This document shows positions 32,191-45,735 of a stretch of DNA of 64,000 nucleotides, piece by piece; positions within the stretch are counted from its first letter, which is position 1; each line of letters begins with the position of its first letter. The DNA lies in assembly GCA_907163375.1 (NCBI GenBank), contig CAJQUW010002102.1, positions 1-64,000 of the forward strand. Reading direction: 5' to 3'. The DNA is from Prostheceraeus crozeri (Eukaryota > Platyhelminthes > Polycladida > Euryleptidae). A model generated the notes under the pieces. That model saw nothing but the letters and a program-made list of their open reading frames with translations. It did not search any database and had not been told where the DNA came from. A program made the position numbers and the translations under genes.

Positions 32191-33253
32191 GTGGAAAATG
32201 TTTTAACAAAATCTTATACACAGAAATGATTGAACATCAAATGGGTTTTACTTATTCCTTAATGGCATGATTATTTGGAATGTTTGATCCATCATGCCGT
32301 CAACTTGGTTTGGCGATATTTGATCTTCGCCTGTCCCAACAGATCTATGAATTACGATGTTCTTCTGGAGGATAAAAAAGTAAGAAATTTTGAAAATCGC
32401 TTGATCCATTTACGCGATCCTTATAGAACACAGTAGCATAGTGTACATTTACTATCCTGGAATTCTTATGAAACTTTGTAATCGAGTTGCAAAATAGTAA
32501 ATGATGGCAGAAAAAATGGAATCTAGTGGGAAGTTCTAAAATGATGGTCCCGAAGAGATTCTGAAATTTTCTCCTCTGAAGTCATTGATTGCACCCTGTG
32601 CATTGAATGCACTCAAAAGTGTACTTTCTTTTTAATTAGGGAATTGAAATCTTCTGATAATTTATTTGATTACATCAACTCCTCAGTACTAGGCTTTTAA
32701 AAGCTAAGAAGATAGACTTTTTAGAAAAGACAGCGTCAAATATTTATTCCGTAGAATGAGGAAGAACAACAATCGCATCAATTTTCTGAAAATATAATAT
32801 TTCATGCGATTTCCTCCAAAACAATTTTGCCAATTAATTATTATTATATTGACCTTAAGAATTAGTAGCAGAATCAACAGAACCAGTGAACAGCCTATTA
32901 TATGGGAAGCTAGTGATACACACCTGTTCATTCAGTTCCTCAAAAATGTCTATCATTGATCGAATTCCAAGGAAATAATGAATATCATTCCGCTGACATA
33001 TCATTGTTCCTAATTGAGTTATAGAGAGGATTTCATTCCTCATGAATTATGCTCTATATTTGTATTTGCATTACAAAACATCAATTCAAAGATTGACCGC
33101 ATTGCATTGGATGAAACAGTCTCAGTTTACTCATTTTATGACTAGATTGATTTGGCTTCGGTCTATTGGATTTGATATGACACCCATCTACATTTGCCAG
33201 TGACAAATAAATTCTCAAATTCAAATTCATAATGCATTTTATTCTGTGTACAG

Positions 33254-33340
33254 GAGTAACAATTCTTCTGTCTTTAACGATGTTATCACTGTTGGTGGCT
33301 GAGTCGATGCCTAAAACATCGTCGACAGTATCATTGATGG
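33254..33340 (+). CDS. nAChR exon, TM2 to early TM3, alternative copy 1
   Basis: 87-bp exon between ctgtgtacag and GTAAGG. With one base carried over it reads VTILLSLTMLSLLVAESMPK and TSSTVSLMG. It supplies the pore-lining helix from about position 5' to the extracellular ring (Leu 9' and Glu 20' kept) and the TM2-TM3 loop that couples binding to gating. It has the same length and phase as the exon at 41111-41197, 7.8 kb downstream. Compared with that copy it differs at positions 12' to 17' and in the loop (SMPKTSSTVSLM against [12 protein letters not shown]). Confidence 0.92.
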
Positions 33341-34814
33341 GTAAGGCAAATAACAAAGGACAAATTACTGACTCAAGCATGGTTCGGAGACACATTCTTT
33401 TACTTTGATTGTTATCTTTTGAGATCTGATAATTTGGAGATCTAAAACCAGATTAATATTTGTGAGCTAAATTTAAGGACCTGAACATGTCCATATAGCA
33501 TGATTCTTATACATGAAGCTGAATTTAAAATGCTGTTCATGCTTAAAATGAAGGTCGCTTCCAGAAGTAATTCATGAGTTGAATAATTCAGTTGTAGTTT
33601 GAACATCTATGTCAAACTATCTGCATGTTCAGTATTATTTACTTTGTTGGAAAATTAATGAGGAATTCATAACATATTTTTGCTGAAAATGTATATTGCA
33701 TTGAAATTCTACACATTAATTAAGACGGACCAGATGCAAGGAACATCCGTCGTCAAACGGCAGTGCATCAAATCATTATTGATGTATCATCAATGCATTA
33801 ATCAACTTCTGTTGTAGTGCTTATATTGCTTATATTACATTATAGTACTGAATATGAATATTTGTGCGATCTATCATTTCAAGGCGTAATTACCAGAAAG
33901 CCAGAAAAATAAATAATTCATAAACAATTCTTAAATGTAGAAATATCATCAGTAGCCCACATTTTCGGTCTACACGTTCTTCTAGAAATCAATCTTTGTG
34001 AATCGAATGGACAAATCATTCAACGAACTGAGTGCACAAATTTCAAAGCAAGACATCTTCATGCTAGAAATACCTCAATGGCAGAGAGCTATTAGCATTT
34101 GTGTAGATGATCATACAAGAAATATGACATAAAAACTTGCGTTCACAGTTAGGCATAGAAAGTGCTTCGTAATGTACGCTTTTTAGCAATTTCTTAATCA
34201 TTCATTTTTATTGGTCGAGGAGGGAAAGTCTTGCAACTGACGTCAGAGACGCAACTTTTGACACCATCAAAATCAGAATTCAAATAGCGTCATCTCGTCT
34301 AATTAGGGTGACTTATGTTTTACAAAGAAATTTGTACCATATAACGATAATCCGGTCTGTTGGGGCACCCGCTTAAATTCGAGTATAATTGTTTTAACAT
34401 TCATGCCTCAATTAAGCGAGATTGACTGTAATTGACTATGTCAATCCGCATAAGGCCATTATTTCATCAAGCATTTAATTGACTAAATAGCTTATTAATT
34501 GACAGTGCCACAAGATCTGAGAAGATAGAATCAACCCTCAAAAGTTTTATCAAAACCTTAACAGTTATAAAGAAGTAATTATAACAGAGATTTTGCTTAA
34601 CGGAAATGAACAATGAAGATGAAGAAATTTAGGGTGTCAGCAATTGGTTTTCCGCAGCAGGTGCATGACTTTGAATAAGGTGAACATAAAAGAATATCCC
34701 AATTTCAAACAATGGCTGTTGCAAGATAAAGTAACGTACGAGTTTTGGCAATATACCCACCCTGTACATTTTATGGCTATTAATATCAAAAAGATAAATA
34801 AAATCATTTTTTCA

Positions 34815-35175
34815 AAAACGGCTCGATGTAAATTTGCATAGTTGGTCTTAAATTATGAGCAGGATTATTCTTGGCATCCTAGATTACAAAAAATATCCGC
34901 CCCCAATTATTGTAAATCTGCGGTATAATCGATATCGATCATTGAAGTATATATCGAATTTGAAAAATCAATGAAGTTGATTATCTCGAAAACGGCTCGA
35001 TGAAAATTTGCGTAATTGGTCTTGAAATGTTAATATGAATATCCTTAACATTCTAGATTGAAAAGTATCCCCCCAATTTTTTTTAAATCTGCAGTATAAT
35101 CGATATTGATTATTTTATAGCATCGATTTTGAAAAATCAGTAAAGTCGATTTTCTCGAAAATGGCTCGATGAAAT
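34815..35175. repeat. Tandem repeat, about 170-bp unit, 2.1 copies
   Basis: The phrase aaaacggctcgatg recurs at 34815, 34989 and 35158, with matching intervening sequence including cgatat(c/t)gat and tgaaaaatca. A more diverged copy may precede it. Confidence 0.75.
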
Positions 35176-35339
35176 ATTTTTTTATTTTTTTAGTTCTACT
35201 TCTATTCCTCTTCCTTACATCATTAGACAAACAGATTTGACCCCCGATTTTTTCGACCGTTTTCGCCTCTCAGCACTACCGTGCTGCAGATGAATGACGT
35301 CCAATTCATCGTTAGGTACATTTCTTCAAATTGTTCAAG

Positions 35340-36920
35340 GATAATAATGATAATAATAATCTGTATTTGCAGACAAAATAGATGAAGGAAACAGACAAGT
35401 CAAAGACATAATGGCAAATACAAAAGCCCTTTAGGGCTTCAAATCAAACAGTTACAAGTAGGTTTCTGAAATAAGCTTGTGCACGTCACCTGTCACTCCT
35501 CTACCAAATATCAGCTCTAACGAAATATGAAGAGATGCTTTTCTTGAACTTTGTTATTGTATTCACATTAATTTCCTCCATCTTTAATGCATTCCAATGA
35601 GATACAATTTCTACAGTGTAGAAGTGGCTATAGTAGTCATGGTGTGCAAGCCTCGTTTCCAGTTTGAAGCTGTGGCCTCTATTTGTTTGGCAGCAAGCCT
35701 GCCGAAAAAAGTCGTTGAAGTCTACATTAACATAGCCATTAATCATTTTAAACAAGAAAATCAGACGGTATCGCAAACGACGAGACTTGAGGCTAAGGAG
35801 GTTGAGCTGTTGTAGGCGAGATCTGTAAGAAAGGCCTCTTAGTCTAGGAAAGAACAAGGTGAATCTTCTTTGTACACATTCGATGGAGTTCGAAGCGTAA
35901 GAGTATTTAGGATACCACACTAGAGAGCCAAATTCTATAATAGATCTCACTTTGACTTTGTACAACGTAGTAAGAGCGTATGTATCTCTAGTTTTGAAGG
36001 ACTTCTTTATCAATCCCAACATACGATTCGCTTTTGAAATGGCGACTTGTATGTGTGGTATAAAGATGTTGGACTTCGTTGAATCTATTGATATACCCAA
36101 GTCTTTGAACTTGCTTATTGAGTTCAAGCGTGCTTCATTCAAAAAGTATTGGTTGCAGTTATTGCTTCTGCCAAAGTGCATTATATTGGATTTAGACAAG
36201 TTTATCGGCATGTAGTTGTTTTTTGACCAACTACTCAGGTTTACGATATCTCCCTGCAACAATTCTGAGGCGTGCCTTTGACTATTTGTATCTTTCTTGA
36301 ATGAGATCCTAATTTTGAGGTCATCAGCATACTTTAAAAGCTTTGCGTTTTCAGTGATGTCATCAATGTCATTCACAAAAATAGAGAATAGGGTAGGCCC
36401 GATAACTGATCCTTGAATGACACCACTTTTTACGGGCAGATACGATGAGCAGGAATTACGTATCGTGACGGCTTGCCTCCGATCAGATAAAAAGTCCGAT
36501 ATCCATTTGCGAAGCTGACCCCCAATAGAGAACGATGACAATTTTCTCAGCAATAGTGAGTGAGGCACCACATCGAACGCTTATCTAAAATCCACGGAGA
36601 CTAGGTCCAGACAGTTCCCATGATCAAGCTCACACAACAGATTATCGTAGAAGATAAGGCCAGCGGATTCAACAGAGCGCTTGGGAACAAATCCATATTG
36701 CGACTTATTGATAATGCTATTGGAAGTGATATGCTCCATTATTGCAGACCTTATGATACGCTCCATCAATTTACAAACTGAACTGGATTGCGCAACAGGT
36801 CTAAAATTGCCAAAGTCTGTCTTTGACCCAGATTTGTGAATGGGTGTGATAGTCAAATCCTTCCATGCTTTCGGAATCTTCCCCATTGAAAGAGATGAAA
36901 CTGCAAAACTCCATTCTCCG
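35340..36920 (-). mobile_element. 5'-truncated LINE with reverse transcriptase (Jockey/CR1-like)
   Basis: Minus-strand reverse transcriptase in two frames, separated by an in-frame TAA at about 36,580 in the VDFR-AFDVVPH motif (normally SKAFD). Motifs in order: IPKAWKDLTITPIHKSGS, FRPVAQSSSVCKLMERII, SQYGFVPKRSVESA, SVIGPTLFSIFVNDIDD, LLKYADDLKI with the catalytic YADD, and the C-terminal SLVWYPKYSYASNSIECVQR. The end has VEIVSHWNALKMEEINVNTI. The 3' tail is a short aat-rich microsatellite at 35,340-35,360. The endonuclease domain and ORF1 are missing. Confidence 0.87.
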
Positions 36921-36989
36921 CTCTTTATGATCGCTTGATAAGGCTTGTGGGTATTGTAATTTGTGCAGTTTCATGCCCAACTGCTTTCG

Positions 36990-37293
36990 TAAAATTTTTG
37001 AAACAGTAGATTGAGTTCAAGGCTCACTCGATTTTTGCTAACTTTGTGCAAAAACACTTCGAATGCGCTCAACACTCTCCTCCGTCATTCGAGGTCGTTC
37101 TGGACTCTTCTTTGTACAGACATCCAGTCTCAACAAACTGATGGAGCCAACTCCGTATGGGTTTCCTATCGGGAGGAATAACTCCAAATTTGGATCGAAA
37201 AGCGCGTTGAGCGACTACTGTTGATGATTCAGATTTGCTGAATTGAATAACATAGAAGGCTTTCGGTTTCGGCTGAGCCATACCAGCGAACAA
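36990..37293 (-). pseudogene. Transposase N-terminal fragment (DUF4817-type helix-turn-helix)
   Basis: MAQPKPKAFYVIQFSKSES, then VVAQRAFRSKFGVIPPDRKP and IRSWLHQFVETGCLYKEE match the helix-turn-helix that begins many mariner-like transposases in invertebrates. The catalytic part is absent. It abuts the 5'-truncated LINE, perhaps inserted into by it. Confidence 0.75.
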
Positions 37294-40200
37294 CGAAAAA
37301 TGACGTGCTGTTTTGTTTAGAATCGCTTATAAGACAGTCATTTGTGATTCAAGATTTCATTGATGCCGTGGGAAACAATCCCACAGGGAAAATAGATATT
37401 GCTCGATGAAGTTATTTACCAGTATGGGAATCCCAGTGATATGAAATCAAACTGATTGAACCTGCACCTGGTATTCATGACCGGTTAAAGTTGGAAAATC
37501 TTTTAAATATTTATCTAATGAATGCATAATGCATATGACATAAGTAAAAAAACTTTAAAGCGTCATCTTTCCAATGGAATATCGCCAGACCTCGTGCGTT
37601 GCCTTGTCCTGCCATAATTAGTATTTGAAGTCCTGATATTCTTTTATGTTTACCCTGTTATTACACTCCAGAACTTTTTAGAATGTGAGAATTCAAATGG
37701 ATGTATTTAAAAGATGTATTTATCATGTCAGCTTCTATTTTTCTTTAGATTTATAGTTGAAAAGAGTCAGGAGCATTTTATGATGTTGCTATTATCCATA
37801 TAATCCATATTATACATTGTATTCCATATAAGCTATTTTTTTATTGAATGAATGAATGAACTTGTGTAGGTAACTGTCTGCATGTACACTTCACAGCTAC
37901 AAATATGATGTAACTTAATAAATGCGTGACCTGGTGCACGAACTTGGTCACACGGGCTTGGTTAAGCAATATGTGAAGCCATATATGAAAGACCATTAAG
38001 CATGATTGATCTCCATTACATAGAAAATTTTGGTAAAGAATTGTCTACTCTTAGAGCAAAAGCTGCGTTATGACATTCACTTTTCGATGTGAGAATATTT
38101 CACGTGTGGGAAAATACAAAGCCATGCAGGTATTCGGCCCAGAAGTTCCAAAATAGTGACTTCAACGCGTAGAACCGAAAGATGTCAAAAATATCCATTG
38201 AAAGTCTACAGAAAGTGCGAAAATTTGAGTGTCCTAGTAATGCACAACCACATACACGGCCTTGTTGGTTTAAGGGCTCACTTGAAGTTACAATGACAAG
38301 GCCAATGAAAATTGTAAAAGCTAAAGCATATATGTCTTTGAAAACTTATCACCTAGAAACTTCAAATTGTAATATACCGGGCGCCCATGGGGATCAACTT
38401 GGCTGGAAAAGTCAACGATCAGTGAATGCTTTTGGATAGAACATACATGTAATGTTTGTGTCTTTGGAAAGTGTCTGCCGGAGATTTATTGGTGGGTTTG
38501 GCCCAAACAGGCAACTTGAGGAGCCCGCTTCTCGCATTGGATAACAACCTGAATCAGATGATAACTTTATTCCATAAGCCAACGACTGAGTGCATGTCGC
38601 TGCATCCTGTCACTTGGATTTACAGTTAAGTTACTCTTCGATACAGATGGTTGCTATTAAATACAAGAAGATGGTGTTTTAAGTTGTCTGTTTGGGCCAA
38701 TCGCCAACAAATCTGCTGCGACAGACATTCGATGCATTTCTCAGACACATAGGACCTAACAACATCCATTAAAGTCGAAATCATTTCTAGCTAAGTCGAA
38801 CCCCTGAGTGTCTACTCAGTGCCACTGCAGCGAACAACTTGTAAGTGGAGTTACATGTACAGGTACAAGCGCATTCAGCATGCATCTATTATACACAGTA
38901 GAGATAACGCTGGTTCGCGAAAAGTTTATTGGTAGATTCACGTACAATACTAGATCAATATCAGCAAATTAATCAATGACAAGGAGGAAATAATCACGAG
39001 TAATGGAGAGAGTTTGAGAAGAGTTGGCGAAATAAGTCTAAATCTTAATATAAATCTCGGACCATTGAGTGACTTGGTAGGTGTCTATTTTCTTTCTATG
39101 AAGACTCAAATAAGAAAAGTATATTTAAAAGTTTGAAGTCATAGCATTACGCATATTAATTGAACACGAGCTTGGACAAATCATTGAGCAGCTTCCAAAA
39201 ATACCTCAACATAATGCATACCAATAAAGCGTCAACATTCCTCTATCAATATTATTTGTAGCAAACTACGTCACATATTTACCATTTGGCCAAGTAATTT
39301 GTCAAAAAATTGAAGAAATTGATTTGAAGGGTATTTGACGAAAATTCGAACTACATAAGTACAAAGTTCATCAGCAATAACCACACAGACAAAAACGTAA
39401 GCGATAGGGAAGCCGTAGGGTGTCGTGTGCTTGATCGGTTTTCTATTTTTTTAATTATGAAAGTCTTTGAATTCTCGTACATGAAAATTGTGAGAACGTT
39501 AACTGAATAAAGTTTGACTTCAAAAAATAACAAACAGATTGACTATTGTTAATGAATTAAGTTGAATAAGCAAATGAGTTAAGGTGAATTTCAAAAGTAT
39601 AATTGAGCTGCAGTTTTATGAGGCATGATGCAACCTATTCGAGCAAGCTAAATATTTCTCAAATTATCAGATTGGTTCATTTCAATTGATTTTCTATATA
39701 TATATATATATCCCTGTCCTGATCATAAAGTGAATCACACAAGCATGCTTGAAATCTATCATACTTTCCGCAATCTCTTTGATTAACAATGACTTCAGTT
39801 TTGTAGGTATTCATCCTATTTTTATTTCAATAATTATCAGATTATAATGATCACTGTATATTAATAGCGTAGCAAAATCATCTCGAAAAATTTTTTAGAG
39901 GGCTAAAAATATGGAGCTGATAATAAAGTCATCAGATCAGAGTTGATCAGTATCTCTAAAAACTGATTCAGAAACTCAAGATTTCAAATTTTCACGTGAA
40001 ATCCTGGTTCCTTTTGCAGAGTGCTTCATTAGCTTATGTGCCGGTTTAGGTAGCAGAATGTTTTTGTTGGTGCCGTGCCCCAACTTTTAAGCTTTCATGA
40101 GGAAAATAGTCACAAATGCAGATCACAAACAATCTCCGTGCACACTAAATCTATTAAGCACATGAATTCCGTAGAATCATAGAATCTATCTACTGACGCA

Positions 40201-41110
40201 ATAAATAGTCACAGTGATTTCAAGCGATTTTGCCCAACATGCATGATAATAATCTTCACGTAAACATTCACATCTACAGCATATGGAATTTCTCAACAGC
40301 ATCGAAGCAGTTAGGCCCCTTTGATGTGTCAGTGTCGGAATGAATCCTGTAACAAAGTTTATTGAACAATAGTAAAATTATGAATAATTTTTTGATTATT
40401 GTCTGACGCCATGACGTTTGCTGCAATATGCTTCTATTAATATGTATTTTCTGAAACTTCTTTGAATGCTACATAACTACTTAACATCATCAAGCTCATA
40501 CCAAGAGATAACGAAATATTTCTTTCCTCTTATCTGCTAACATCAAGGTGAGCTTTAATACATGGATATCATTGCTGGGTGTACTTAAGATATTTCAATA
40601 GCCAACTATTCGTGTACAGAACTGATGGACATTATAAAAAAATCACTTTTCAAGTTGAGAAGTTGCATTCTTTTTAAGCTAATATAATTTAAGTTGAGTA
40701 CTTGCATTCTCTATTTGCTGATATTTTATCGTGCTACTAATGACGTTTATTGAGATAGGATGAATACTTCAGCTGTCAATTTGTGCATTTGGAATGCTGC
40801 ACGTTTACTTATTACGTCCATTGTTTCATTTTCATGTATAACCGCAATCCTTCATATTCATAATTTATCTTTCATTCTTATTTGCTTCACATACTCAACA
40901 ATATATGCATCATCTAATTGTTGATATTTCATTTTCGGTGATCTGAATTAACAGATGTACGTTATATCGACACTTGTATATCTCACGCAGTATACGCCGT
41001 GTTATAAAAAGTTTTGTTTGTCATAAGCATTGTATGATATATATATTTGAATGCTTATTTTTGTTTGTCTAATGCTTAGTCAATGTTTTTATTTCACTTG
41101 TGCACTTTAG

Positions 41111-41197
41111 GTGTTACCATTCTCCTATCCCTCAGTGTCTTCCAAATGATGGTAGCGGAGGCTATGCCATCTACAAGTACCGCAGTGCCTCTGATTG
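41111..41197 (+). CDS. nAChR exon, TM2 to early TM3, alternative copy 2
   Basis: 87-bp exon between a tgcactttag acceptor and GTAAGT. It reads [20 protein letters not shown] and TSTAVPLIG, closer to the usual alpha7 form (TVFMLLVAEIMPATS, VPLI) than copy 1 at 33254. Leu 9' and Glu 20' are kept. Gln at 15' and two Met at 16' and 17' are unusual against the common MLL. The splice phases fit either 195-bp exon upstream and the TM3 exon at 58251. Confidence 0.92.
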
Positions 41198-42720
41198 GTA
41201 AGTATGACAGATTCAATGAAACTTTCGTCCCATCGGAAGGTCTGGTATGTTGGTCATTCGAAATCTTTCTCATGAAACATTGCCTTCTTCAGTGATTGTG
41301 ATCTTCATTCACTGCAAATTGCACCGTTCAAAACAGCGGAAATGTTCACATGAAGCATTTTCTTGCATCAGATATCTTTGACGATGTCACAATTAGACGA
41401 TTGATGACGTCACACTTACAATCAGTCAATGACAGTAGAACAGAAATCATTTTTCAGGATGCTTTCTGTTAAAAAATCAGACAACTGCAAACTGTGCACG
41501 GTTAAAGACAGAGACAATAGCCGTTAAATCTCACATAAAGGTTTCACAGAAAACATATGTTAATATCTGAAATTTTTTTAAGACATCACAGTTGAAACGT
41601 CACAGAAAAATGGCAAATGTTTTTTCAGGCGATTAAAATCCAAACATTTCACTTTTGATGATTTAGTATTTTTTGCTGTGTACAGCCTACAGTGCATAGT
41701 TGAATTAATTGATCTATGAATTTTAGCGATCATTCAATTTTTGCACATTGTGCAGTTCACAGCATGCCCCACATGCAGCTAACAAGTGAATTAATTGCAA
41801 AGCCAGTTACAAAATCAAATTCAACAATGCTAATTAAAAAATAGATAATCAATGTATGAAAAAACAAATAAAAGAATCAAAGCAACAAACAAACAATGAA
41901 GGGACAATGAGCAGACTAACTCAAATAAATCTTCAAATAAGGTTCAAAATGTCATTTTGGACATGTGGCGGACATCCTGCAGAAAATATTTTTGCGGCTG
42001 CACAATCCTAACTTCAAATTGAAAATATCGAGTCCAAATTGAAGTCATTTAATTCCAAATTATTGCAAGCCTTATTTATATTTGGGATCGATTTATTTAC
42101 ATTTAATTTTAATGAGAAGACCCTCTGTGACTACAATGGTGAAATCAACAAAAAAGTTGTTGTAGCATACAGATTAGCCAAAAATGACATTAGAAAAGAG
42201 TTGCAAAGATCCATAAAAAAAATAAAAATTTATTTTACTCGGAAGCACACTACGCGTTTTCTTCCACTTGGCCGAGTTTTGTTCTGAGTGATAGCAAGAA
42301 TGCACAGTGTACCCAAGTTGAGCGAGGGGCTAATCGGATATGAAGTCATATTTTCGGTCGTGATCCTCATAAATCTAAATTCTCTAAGGCAGGCTTTCAT
42401 GACTTTTAGTCCTACCACATTTTCTAAACTCCTCTCCAAATATCTTGAATTTGAACCACTTGAAGGTCAAGATTATTGCCTACTGTGATAAGTATTTTCT
42501 AAGATTTGCATTTTGCTACATTTGTAAATAATTGACTGAAATGCATCGATTCGGCTAAAGATCAAACTCGGGCATGCTTTACACCATAGACAATAAATAC
42601 AGCCTTAAAAATTTAAATGTCATACGCCATCTACTTATAAGAGATTGTACATGCAGTAGCAAAGGCACATTAAGTAGCATTTGAATAATACTTTGAGTAC
42701 TGAAAGTGGTCCTTCTTCGC

Positions 42721-44927
42721 TATAATCTCATTTGAAAGTACTGCAACCTACAGAATATCATTTCAGACGCTTTTTTGAGCTGCTACTGTATGAAAACACT
42801 CCGATATTTCAAACACACATTTGCTATGCACATACGTATATTCAAGTACGACAAATTAATCTTACCAATATCAGTTTGTCCTCAAACTTGACTTCTTGCT
42901 ACATACGATCATTTTGGCATCATGAATAGGAGGAGATTTTAGGGATCATATAGGAGATTAAAGAGATTTATAGCCAAAACTCGGTAAAGTTTCAACATCT
43001 TCAAAAATTAGTAAAAGCTTAAAATTTAAAACATTGAAATGTTGAATGTATCGATAGTACAGAGATCGGTGAGTTAGAGGAAGTTAATACAAACTTTGGA
43101 AAGCTCACACGTCAGAAAGCATATAGATCTGAGTAAACCTCGGGAATGAAGGACCGATTCAGTCCCTATGCGGCCTTATTACGAGTACAATGAACAAACA
43201 TTCGTTGCTGATTTGAATCAGATATTCGTCATAGACTGTGAATAGTTTCATTATTTTTGGGGAGTAGATAGCCAATCGACAGGTAAATTTGCCTTTGAAC
43301 TATAATTACCTCGGCTTAACTCAGACTATGACAAAACCTTTGATATAACAGCAAAGCGCGCCCAGTCACTGCCATAGATGTAGGTTTCTGAATTGAGTTA
43401 CTAATGAAAATATTTTGAGACTTCTAGATTTTTTACGTACATATTTAACACGAGAAAACTATTTGAATTCCATAGTTTGCGCACATAACGATGGTTTCTT
43501 TATCTCGTTGTGTCAGATCACACGTTTAGGGCTACTTTAGACTCGCGAAATTCATACGCATGTGCATACTGGGATGTGTGTATTCCACCGGTAAAAAGTC
43601 AGTATAGTAAAAGCTTGTGAAACTTGGCAAAAACCACCAGTTTTTGCCAACCTTTTACTGAAAAGACTGGGTAGACCTCTTTTCCCAATATTACTGCTAC
43701 CGTTCTTGCAATAAATATAAGTAACCGTCTCTCATCCTGACTTTATTGATGAACTTAAGTCATAATTAATTCGTTTTATTTATTCATTGCTCGGTCAATA
43801 TCAGGCCTCTGTTTCAACAATTTCATATAATCTCATTTGAAAGTACTGCAACCTACAGAATATCATTTCAGACGCTTTTTTGAGCTGCTACTGTATGAAA
43901 ACACTCCGATATTTCAAACACACATTTGCTATGCACATACGTATATTCAAGTACGACAAATTAATCTTACCAATATCAGTTTGTCCTCAAACTTGACTTC
44001 TTGCTACATACGATCATTTTGGCATCATGAATAGGAGGAGATTTTAGGGATCATATAGGAGATTAAAGAGATTTATAGCCAAAACTCGGTAAAGTTTCAA
44101 CATCTTCAAAAATTAGTAAAAGCTTAAAATTTAAAACATTGAAATGTTGAATGTATCGATAGTACAGAGATCGGTGAGTTAGAGGAAGTTAATACAAACT
44201 TTGGAAAGCTCACACGTCAGAAAGCATATAGATCTGAGTAAACCTCGGGAATGAAGGACCGATTCAGTCCCTATGCGGCCTTATTACGAGTACAATGAAC
44301 AAACATTCGTTGCTGATTTGAATCAGATATTCGTCATAGACTGTGAATAGTTTCATTATTTTTGGGGAGTAGATAGCCAATCGACAGGTAAATTTGCCTT
44401 TGAACTATAATTACCTCGGCTTAACTCAGACTATGACAAAACCTTTGATATAACAGCAAAGCGCGCCCAGTCACTGCCATAGATGTAGGTTTCTGAATTG
44501 AGTTACTAATGAAAATATTTTGAGACTTCTAGATTTTTTACGTACATATTTAACACGAGAAAACTATTTGAATTCCATAGTTTGCGCACATAACGATGGT
44601 TTCTTTATCTCGTTGTGTCAGATCACACGTTTAGGGCTACTTTAGACTCGCGAAATTCATACGCATGTGCATACTGGGATGTGTGTATTCCACCGGTAAA
44701 AAGTCAGTATAGTAAAAGCTTGTGAAACTTGGCAAAAACCACCAGTTTTTGCCAACCTTTTACTGAAAAGACTGGGTAGACCTCTTTTCCCAATATTACT
44801 GCTACCGTTCTTGCAATAAATATAAGTAACCGTCTCTCATCCTGACTTTATTGATGAACTTAAGTCATAATTAATTCGTTTTATTTATTCATTGCTCGGT
44901 CAATATCAGGCCTCTGTTTCAACAATT
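42721..44927. repeat. 1,105-bp tandem duplication
   Basis: Copy 1 is 42721-43825 and copy 2 is 43826-44927. Wherever I compared them they are identical, including short frames at 42732 and 43837. The unit is non-coding and includes a small hairpin (ggcaaaaacc with its complement). It is either a very recent duplication or an assembly artefact. Confidence 0.9.
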
Positions 44928-45735
44928 CAAACCTTATCAAGATGATATTTCAAATAAACACTCAAAGCAAAAGTACAAGAATGTAAATACTATTAAAAAA
45001 TGTTGATAGAGTCATTGTGCATTCTTTCTAGCATGTATGTTTTTTTTATTATTTTATGAAATTCATTCATCATAAAAGGAACCAGACTTCATGCTAGAAG
45101 GAAAGCACATGACTCTATGCAAAAGGTTTTTACAAGTGGAAAGAGCCTTTAGCATGTTGACAAAATCTAATGCCAAAAATTCTGTATTAACCTCAAAATG
45201 TCGAAATTTGTTCCACTGTCATTTAAAATTCGATTTAATGCATGTGGTGAATCTTAAAAGAATGAAATGCTACAATGAATGTAATACAATGTCACAGTCG
45301 CACCTCACTTTTATCAAGATTGATGCTTTGAACCAGAAGTGTGCAGTGGTCCCAAAAACTAGCGTCAACCCGTCCCGATAAAATCCAAGATGAAGCTGAG
45401 CCCGACCCAAATGCTGCCCGCCTACCCTCCTCGAACTCGACCCAACCCTACCCAGTAACTGACCCTACCAGTAACCCATTTCATGCGACTGACAGCGGTC
45501 GGATCTTAATCGCTCTAGTTCTATCATCGATTTTCGTGTATTTGTGTTGGTCTGGGTCGGCCATTTTGTGGAAATTTTATATCGTCCGAATCCTCTCGTC
45601 CTCGTTGATATCATCGATAGTGTTCTGTGTGGATATTTCATCGATCTTCGCCGATATTTGGGAATTATCATCTGTGCTTGATTGATGTTCACTTCTTTCT
45701 TCGTGACACTGTAATCGTTCGATCTGCAGGCTCAG

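Larger units (their letters stand above)
24215..33253 (+). other. nAChR intron between 195-bp and 87-bp exon groups
   Basis: 9-kb intron with a Tc1/mariner copy (26415-27837), a PIF/Harbinger-like MITE (28915-29715), a long-TIR element (30602-31502) and a palindrome (31972-32190). Remaining stretches show nothing I can support. Confidence 0.75.
33341..41110 (+). other. nAChR intron between the two 87-bp alternative exons
   Basis: 7.8-kb intron. It holds a tandem repeat (34815-35175), a minus-strand LINE (35340-36920) and a transposase fragment (36990-37293). I see nothing in 33.3-34.6 and 37.4-41.1 kb beyond simple AT-rich sequence and a short TA run near 39,697. Confidence 0.75.

Noticed and set aside
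34644-34841. A small protein gene at 34.64 kb
   Set aside because: It runs into the 170-bp tandem repeat and has no recognisable domain; probably part of a decayed repeat.
42732-44034. Two identical 65-residue proteins
   Set aside because: They are the same short open stretch repeated by the 1,105-bp duplication, without codon bias or known motif.
45341-45692. A membrane protein encoded around 45.4-45.7 kb
   Set aside because: Hydrophobic open stretches on both strands in a low-complexity region; no family resemblance or splice context.
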